DNA of 64,000 nt from Spirochaetae bacterium HGW-Spirochaetae-3 (GTDB lineage Bacteria; Spirochaetota; Spirochaetia; Treponematales; UBA12059). Positions 59,944 through 64,000 of the stretch are shown piece by piece. The position numbers and the translations under genes were made by a program. The notes under the pieces are model-generated. The model saw nothing but the letters and a program-made list of their open reading frames with translations, had not been told where the DNA came from and searched no databases. Where the stretch lies: NCBI GenBank assembly GCA_002839315.1, contig PGXV01000006.1, forward strand, positions 373,176 to 437,175. The letters run 5' to 3'. Each line of letters starts with the position of its first letter. The first letter of the stretch is position 1.

Positions 59944-60303
59944 ATGAATGAAACAGAACGACTTCGCGCCGTGGCGCGGGCCCGCGTATTCAAGGCCATG
60001 TCGCATCCCAGCAGGATGCATATCGTCAGCCTGCTGGAATCGGGCCCTCGCAATGTCGGGGAGCTGACCGACGCGATAGGCTGCGATATTACGACGGTAT
60101 CGAAGCATCTATCCATCATGCGATCCGCCGGCATCGTGATAGACGAGACCCGCGGCCGTAGCGTCTACTATTCGCTGTATTGTTCTTGCATCCCGCGTTT
60201 CATCCGCTGCGTCGACGAGATCGTGAGCGTCAAGGCGGTAAGGGCTCCGGCGCGATTCGTCCACGCCGACGCGGATACCGGCAGAAGAGCAATCAGGATA
60301 TGA
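59944..60303 (+). CDS. arsR: ArsR/SmtB family metalloregulator
   Basis: A 119-residue winged-helix repressor. 'FKAMSHPSRMHIVSLLESGPRNVGELTDAIGCDITTVSKHLSIMRSAGIV' is the standard ArsR fold, and the wing is 'RGRSVYYSLYCSCIPRF'. Candidate metal cysteines are in 'AIGCDI' and in 'YCSCIPRFIRCVD' near the C-terminal helix, a pattern of one ArsR subgroup. It is divergent from acr3-arsC and would repress both promoters until arsenite binds. Its stop overlaps fluC (ATGA). No SD before the ATG. Confidence 0.92.
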   Translation: MNETERLRAVARARVFKAMSHPSRMHIVSLLESGPRNVGELTDAIGCDITTVSKHLSIMRSAGIVIDETRGRSVYYSLYCSCIPRFIRCVDEIVSVKAVRAPARFVHADADTGRRAIRI

Positions 60304-60683
60304 ACCTTGTCCTCATAATGGTCGGAGGAGGCCTCGGCGCGTTGTGCCGCTATGCCGTATCGACCCTGTCGCTGCGGTGGCTCGGCTCGGGGTTCTCGTG
60401 GGGGACGGCTATCGCTAACCTCGTCGGTTGCTTCCTGATAGGCGCTGCGGCGGGCATGATGGAGCGATCGATGCTGCCCCGTACCCTGTGGCTGCTGCTC
60501 GTTACCGGTTTCCTCGGCGGGTTCACGACGTTCTCGACGTTCTCGCTGGAGAGCGTCGTCATGTTCCGCGAGGGCGAGGCCGTGAGAGCCGTCCTCAACG
60601 TCGCCCTCAACGGGGCCGGCGGGCTACTCGCATGCGTCGGCGGCATGGCGCTTGCGCTCCGGCTATTGCGCGCGGGCGCCTAG
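60300..60683 (+). CDS. fluC: Fluoride ion channel/exporter CrcB (FluC)
   Basis: A 127-residue, four-helix membrane protein of the Fluc family, a dimeric fluoride channel that lowers cytoplasmic fluoride. The signatures 'GGGLGALCRYAVS', 'GTAIANLVGCFLIG' with the pore Asn, and 'TGFLGGFTTFSTFSLE' with the phenylalanines are complete. The ATG overlaps the arsR stop by 4 bp. No fluoride riboswitch is possible here because the gene has no leader of its own; expression depends on the arsR promoter. Its stop shares CTAG with the convergent gene. Confidence 0.93.
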   Translation: MNLVLIMVGGGLGALCRYAVSTLSLRWLGSGFSWGTAIANLVGCFLIGAAAGMMERSMLPRTLWLLLVTGFLGGFTTFSTFSLESVVMFREGEAVRAVLNVALNGAGGLLACVGGMALALRLLRAGA

Positions 60684-61513
60684 CCGAACGCGTACGACGT
60701 CATCGATAGCGATCCGCCGACGGCCGCCTCATTGAAGACGAGCGCGTCGTCGCCTGGCCGCCTGGCGCCGATAGCGTACAGGAGCGGCAAGTAATGGTCG
60801 GGCGTCGGCACGGCCAGCCTCGCCGACGCGGACAGGCGCTCCCGATCTACGAGCCCCGCGTCGTCGCCAACGAGCACTGCCGACTTTACCGCGGCGTCGA
60901 ACTCCAACGCCCACTCGTATCCAGCGCCCGGCCCACCCGGCGCGTCGAAATCGACGAGCCCGAGATTGTGCACGACGTTGCCGGAACCGATTAACAGTAC
61001 GCCCCTGTCGCGGAGCGCGCCGAGTTCCCGGCCAAGCTCGAGATGCCGTTCGGGGCCGGCATCCCAATCGAGGCTCATCTGGACCACCGGGACGTCGGCT
61101 TCAGGGAACATACGCCGTAGTACCGTCCACGCGCCGTGGTCCAGGCCCCAGTCGTGGTCCAGGGCGCCCGCGCCGAGGAGACCGACCGTCTCGGCGGCCA
61201 GGATCGCCAAAGCGGGATCGCCAGGCGCCGGGTACTCTGCGTCGGACAGCTCGCGCGGGAAACCCGAGAAATCGTGTATCGTCCGCGGCGAGTCCATGGC
61301 CGTCACCTTGGTCCCATGGGTTATCCAATGCGCCGAGACGCACAGGACGCCCCGCGGGCGCGGTAGCGCCGGTCCGAGGGTTTCCCACGCGGCGGAGAAA
61401 TCGTTCTGTACGATGCCGTTCATAGGGGAACCATGACCGACGAATAGAACCGGCATGACGTCTCCTGTCCTCGGTAGCGCCGCCCATTCGCGCAGTATCG
61501 AATACGTGGCCAT
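60680..61513 (-). CDS. DODA-type extradiol ring-cleavage dioxygenase (YgiD-like)
   Basis: A 277-residue LigB-superfamily protein of the 4,5-DOPA dioxygenase (YgiD) type. Zn/Fe ligands fit 'LFVGHGSPMN' (His), 'SAHWITHGTKV' (His), 'DHDWGLDHGAWTVL' (His) and 'PTPDHYLPLLYA' (His). Length matches YgiD (262-275). The natural substrate of bacterial YgiD proteins is not known; catechol-like ring cleavage is inferred. SD GGGAGG precedes the ATG at 61513. The first ~19 residues could also be non-native if a later Met (62-codon shift excluded) is used; the SD supports 61513. Confidence 0.85.
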   Translation of the reverse strand: MATYSILREWAALPRTGDVMPVLFVGHGSPMNGIVQNDFSAAWETLGPALPRPRGVLCVSAHWITHGTKVTAMDSPRTIHDFSGFPRELSDAEYPAPGDPALAILAAETVGLLGAGALDHDWGLDHGAWTVLRRMFPEADVPVVQMSLDWDAGPERHLELGRELGALRDRGVLLIGSGNVVHNLGLVDFDAPGGPGAGYEWALEFDAAVKSAVLVGDDAGLVDRERLSASARLAVPTPDHYLPLLYAIGARRPGDDALVFNEAAVGGSLSMTSYAFG

Positions 61514-61527
61514 GGCTATCCTCCCTG

Positions 61528-62124
61528 CTACGCCTTCTTGGTCAGAGATTCCCTCGGGGCCTTCATCGCGTCCGTCCAGAACGACAGTTGCGCCAGCATA
61601 GCCTGCGCCGCCTGCTTCTGGTCGGCGCTAGGAACGAAGGCTCCCGTCGCGTCGAGCTGGTTCCAATAGTTCGGTACGAGCACCGATTCGCGGATGTCGT
61701 ATATCTTCATCTCCCCGCATACCTCGCGCAGCTGCTCTACGGCTCGCGCGCCTCCTGCCGCCCCGCCATAGCTGGCGAAGGCCGTCGGCTTGTAGTTCCA
61801 TTCGTAGAAGAGGTAGTCGACGGCGTTCTTGAGCGCGGCGCTCATACCGTGGTTATACTCGGGAACGAGGAATAGGAACCCGTCCGCCTCGTCTACTATC
61901 CTCGACCAGCGCTTGGTATGCTCCTGGGTGTAGTTCCTCGTGCTCGCCGGCGCCGACTCGTCGAGTAGCGGCAATCCGAGGTCGACCAGGTCTACCAGCT
62001 CGAAGCGGGGCGCGCCCTGATTGGCCGCGGTGAACGCCTCAACCTCGCTCTTTATCCACGATGCGAAGGCAGGACCGAATCGCTGGGGACGGGTGGAACC
62101 TATCACTATCTTTATGACGCTCAT
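61528..62124 (-). CDS. NADPH-dependent FMN reductase family protein
   Basis: A 198-residue flavodoxin-like NAD(P)H:flavin or quinone/azo reductase. FMN phosphate loop 'VIGSTRPQRFGPAFASW', 'LVPEYNHGMSAALKNAVDYLF' and 'SYGGAAGGARAVEQLREVC' are the family marks. Length is typical (180-200). It starts an operon with the DODA dioxygenase, 14 bp apart. A hairpin CCCGC/GCGGG precedes its SD. It may feed reduced flavin or reduce a quinone made by the neighbour. Confidence 0.9.
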   Translation of the reverse strand: MSVIKIVIGSTRPQRFGPAFASWIKSEVEAFTAANQGAPRFELVDLVDLGLPLLDESAPASTRNYTQEHTKRWSRIVDEADGFLFLVPEYNHGMSAALKNAVDYLFYEWNYKPTAFASYGGAAGGARAVEQLREVCGEMKIYDIRESVLVPNYWNQLDATGAFVPSADQKQAAQAMLAQLSFWTDAMKAPRESLTKKA

Positions 62125-62297
62125 AATGACTCCTTCGTGCCCGCTATTCGCGGGAACAATATAATATATGAAAAATCATATGCATGAAGGCAAGTATTAT
62201 GAGTGAATTAATAATCTTTACGAGATGCTCGACAGAGGAATACGGCGCCGTGCAGCGGCATCGCCCCGCGTCTTCTCCTCGGGCAGGCGCTCGGCGC

Positions 62298-63698
62298 CTA
62301 TGCGGGTCCGACGTCCGTCAGGCGCTCTACCCTCGCGCGTAGCGATGCGCTACGTTCGAGGCCCCAGACTATCGTATCCGCGACGACGCCAGGGTCCTCT
62401 CCCGAGAGGGTCGCCATATCGACGACGACCTTGCCCTCGCGCGCGATGGCTATGAGCGGCACCGGCGCCTTGCGAAGCGCGGCCTGTAGCGCGTTCGCCG
62501 TGGACGGCGGCGTTATCGAGAGGCCTATCGATTCGAACGCCTCGTCCGTTCCCGAGCCTCCCCCCGACGCGGCCATCGTATCGATGACGACCGCGCAACC
62601 CTTGGGTAGCTTGGCCTTGATCTTGCGCGCCAGCTTCTTGAGCTCGTCGGCCGGCATCGCCATCGCGGACGCAGCGATCCCCGGTTCTCCGTTCAGGCGC
62701 TGGGCGAGGACGCGCTCGAGGAGCGATAGCACCGTCTTGCCCGGTCGGAAGGCTCGGTAGAGCGGGTTGCGCGCCATCCGCCGTATCAAGTCTGCCCGAC
62801 CGGCGACGACGCCCGCCTGCGGCCCCCCCAGGAACTTGTCCGCGGAGAAGCAGACGAGGGCGCATCCCGCTTCCATGAAGGAGCGTACCGACGGCTCGCC
62901 GGGAATGCTCTCCGTCGTGCAACCGGAGCCTTGGTCCACGATCACGGGGACGGACTCGGGCATCGCCGCGACCACGCGGGCCGGCGACGGCTTGGAGCAG
63001 ATGCCGCGAAGCGCGAAGTCGCCGGTATGCACGATGAGCGCGCAGGCCGTCTCCGAGCCCGCGGCTCTGCTATAGTCGGCCTCGTCGACGATGTTCGCGG
63101 TGCCGACCTCGACGGCGCGGGCTCCGGCCAGTTCCAGCACGTCGGGAACGCGGAAGCCGCCGCCTATCTGCACCTGATCGCCGCGCGCTACTATTACTTC
63201 CCTGTCCTTGGCGATAGTCGACAACGCGAGCAGGACGCCCGCCGCGTTGTTGTTGACGATGAGCGCCGCATCCGCGCCGGCTAACGCGGCGGCCATCTCC
63301 CCGCACAGCGATCCGCGTATCCCCCGCGCGCCTGCCTCCAGGTCGAACCCTACCGGCGTATAGCCAACGTTGGCATCGCGCGCCGCGTCCCAGGCGTCCG
63401 CGGGAAGCGGCGCGCGACCGAGGCTCGTATTGAGCACGGCGCCGGTACCGTTGAGGACCTTGCGCTGCCGCTTCCTATCCAGCGCCTCGAGGGCGGCGAT
63501 CGCGGCGGCCCTGCATACCGTCGGGTCGTCGGCGTACGCCTCGTCGCAGAGGGAGCGCTCGCGCTCGGTCGCCAAGGCCGTCGTCACGGCTCTCGTCGCC
63601 AGCTCGCGGGAGACGAGAGGGAAAAAAGCCTGTATCTCCGAGTCGGCCAGTAGCCGCTCCGCCAGGGGAATACCCGATAGCCGTTCGTTTATATCCAT
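62298..63698 (-). CDS. selA: L-seryl-tRNA(Sec) selenium transferase
   Basis: A 466-residue PLP enzyme turning Ser-tRNA(Sec) into Sec-tRNA(Sec). The PLP lysine is Lys288 in 'VCFSADKFLGGPQAG' (Lys295 in E. coli), and 'NGTGAVLNTSLGRAPL', 'VNNNAAGVLLAL', 'ARGDQVQIGGGFRVPDV' and 'VDQGSGC' are conserved. Length matches E. coli (463). The ATG at 63698 begins the known N-terminus ('INERLSGIPLAERLL' aligns with the SelA start region) and lies one base after the selC discriminator, without an SD. selB is not in the window. Confidence 0.94.
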   Translation of the reverse strand: MDINERLSGIPLAERLLADSEIQAFFPLVSRELATRAVTTALATERERSLCDEAYADDPTVCRAAAIAALEALDRKRQRKVLNGTGAVLNTSLGRAPLPADAWDAARDANVGYTPVGFDLEAGARGIRGSLCGEMAAALAGADAALIVNNNAAGVLLALSTIAKDREVIVARGDQVQIGGGFRVPDVLELAGARAVEVGTANIVDEADYSRAAGSETACALIVHTGDFALRGICSKPSPARVVAAMPESVPVIVDQGSGCTTESIPGEPSVRSFMEAGCALVCFSADKFLGGPQAGVVAGRADLIRRMARNPLYRAFRPGKTVLSLLERVLAQRLNGEPGIAASAMAMPADELKKLARKIKAKLPKGCAVVIDTMAASGGGSGTDEAFESIGLSITPPSTANALQAALRKAPVPLIAIAREGKVVVDMATLSGEDPGVVADTIVWGLERSASLRARVERLTDVGPA

Positions 63699-63699
63699 A

Positions 63700-63788
63700 C
63701 GGAAGAGGAGGGTATCGAACCCACCGCCGCGCTTAGCGCGACCAACGGTTTTGAAGACCGCGGGAGCCACCAGGCCCCATCAGCTTCC
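63700..63788 (-). tRNA. selC: tRNA-Sec (anticodon UCA), with atypical acceptor-T helix
   Basis: On the minus strand from G at 63788 to the discriminator G at 63700. The anticodon arm is GCGGT-CTTCAAA-ACCGT with UCA in the loop. The D-arm is a 6-bp stem around TGGT, and the long extra arm is GTCGCGC-TAA-GCGCGGC, both features of tRNA-Sec. The T loop is TTCGATA. The acceptor pairs GGAAG with CTTCC, but the next two positions (C-T and T-C) and one T-stem position (T-T) do not pair, and the 3' side is one base shorter than in standard 13-bp tRNA-Sec. CCA is not encoded. selA starts one base later. Confidence 0.88.
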
Positions 63789-63800
63789 ATGTCGATTTTT

Positions 63801-63829
63801 ATACTACGGGACGGGTACCCCGCTGTCAA
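63801..63829 (-). promoter_or_regulatory. Promoter of selC-selA
   Basis: On the minus strand a perfect TTGACA (63829-63824), 17-bp spacer, TAGTAT (63806-63801). The expected start site is within a few bases of the selC 5' end (63788), which is typical for a tRNA gene. Confidence 0.7.
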
Positions 63830-63934
63830 CGGAAGGCCGGCGACGGCCCCGACGGGCGCCGGCTCCTGGATTCCCGCGTTCCCCGCGAAAGAATAGTTGC
63901 CGAACAGGGCACCTGAGCCCCATAATCCGAGGCT

Positions 63935-64000
63935 ATGAGTCATGATGCATACATCTGTCCGGAATGCGGTACCACGTATCCTTTGGCCTCGTTGGCGTTC
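63935..64000 (+). CDS. N-terminus of a zinc-ribbon protein (possibly threonine synthase-like), cut by window edge
   Basis: An ATG at 63935 starts a frame open to the edge, reading 22 residues with 'AYICPECGTTYPL', a single Cys-x2-Cys half of a zinc ribbon. Thermus/archaeal-type threonine synthases and several PLP fold II enzymes begin this way, but the visible part is too short to decide. It is transcribed away from selC across a 146-bp gap. Confidence 0.5.
   Translation, partial: MSHDAYICPECGTTYPLASLAF

Noticed and set aside
59944-60303. fluoride riboswitch for fluC
   Set aside because: fluC overlaps arsR by 4 bp, so it has no untranslated leader.
62298-64000. selB or a selenoprotein gene beside selC-selA
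   Set aside because: I found no SelB-like GTPase and no gene with an in-frame TGA followed by family sequence and a hairpin. The arsenate reductase, FMN reductase and dioxygenase are complete without Sec.

Overview
The window is 64 kb of GC-rich, gene-dense bacterial chromosome. The gene set fits a free-living spirochaete better than any other group I can name: a PlzA-like PilZ protein, a PEGA-like protein, a DUF115/Maf-type protein next to a class B penicillin-binding protein, a periplasmic FMN-binding protein, a DUF134-NifX fusion and short SD-led operons on both strands. That assignment is inference from gene content, not from a marker gene. I see no prophage, insertion sequence, CRISPR array or rRNA. 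The only tRNA I recognise is selC (tRNA-Sec) near the right edge.

Layout. 1-5.5 kb: end of a PEGA-like gene, exonuclease III, rhomboid protease, PIN-PhoH ATPase, a zinc-ribbon protein and 2-amino-3-ketobutyrate CoA ligase (kbl). 5.5-10 kb (minus): a region 1.2-containing sigma-70 factor followed by a divergent polysaccharide deacetylase and tsaD, then a 42-residue membrane protein and a LysM-M23 endopeptidase. 10-17.9 kb: signal peptidase I, PBP and DUF115 protein in one overlapping unit closed by a strong terminator; a two-domain FMN-binding protein; a lone CBM48 protein; an aminotransferase and RlpA. 18-22.6 kb: ornithine decarboxylase, PilZ, TPR, GerMN and ArfB. 22.7-27.2 kb: a complete glycine cleavage operon gcvT-gcvH-gcvPA-gcvPB. 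27.3-33.6 kb: hybrid histidine kinase, RecQ, an aspartoacylase-like lipoprotein and a class III nucleotidyl cyclase. 33.6-39.5 kb (minus): lplA, a PPOX-fold protein and the whole pyruvate dehydrogenase complex. 39.6-46.3 kb (minus): an exported ferritin-like protein with a NapH-like Fe-S membrane protein and an unknown periplasmic partner, then cupin, CIA30, hemolysin III, EamA, DUF134-NifX and Mrp. 46.4-57 kb: a degenerate HisKA_2 kinase overlapping an AraC regulator, a secreted BtrH-like lipoprotein, MFS transporter, hydrolase, PepF, EttA and a diguanylate cyclase. 57-64 kb: polyprenyl synthase, an arsenic locus (acr3-arsC divergent from arsR-fluC), a DODA-type dioxygenase, a flavin reductase, selC-selA and the first 22 codons of a zinc-ribbon protein.

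The genes form a coherent one-carbon and lipoate-dependent core: kbl makes glycine, GcvTHP splits it, and both GcvH and the PDH E2 subunit need lipoyl groups, for which lplA sits at the head of the PDH operon. selC-selA implies selenoprotein synthesis, but selB and any selenoprotein lie outside the window.

Most notable observations: (1) the sigma factor and ornithine decarboxylase mRNAs each have a leader in which an upstream segment can pair with the whole Shine-Dalgarno region, a 9-bp perfect and a 13-bp near-perfect stem with a small hairpin in each loop; (2) ettA carries an exact 31-bp tandem duplication that destroys its normal stop and adds 33 residues; (3) selC lies one base from selA and has mismatches in its acceptor-T helix; (4) several genes have a -10 hexamer 6-7 nt before the ATG and no Shine-Dalgarno, suggesting leaderless mRNAs; (5) an exported ferritin-like/NapH-like/unknown periplasmic redox cluster.
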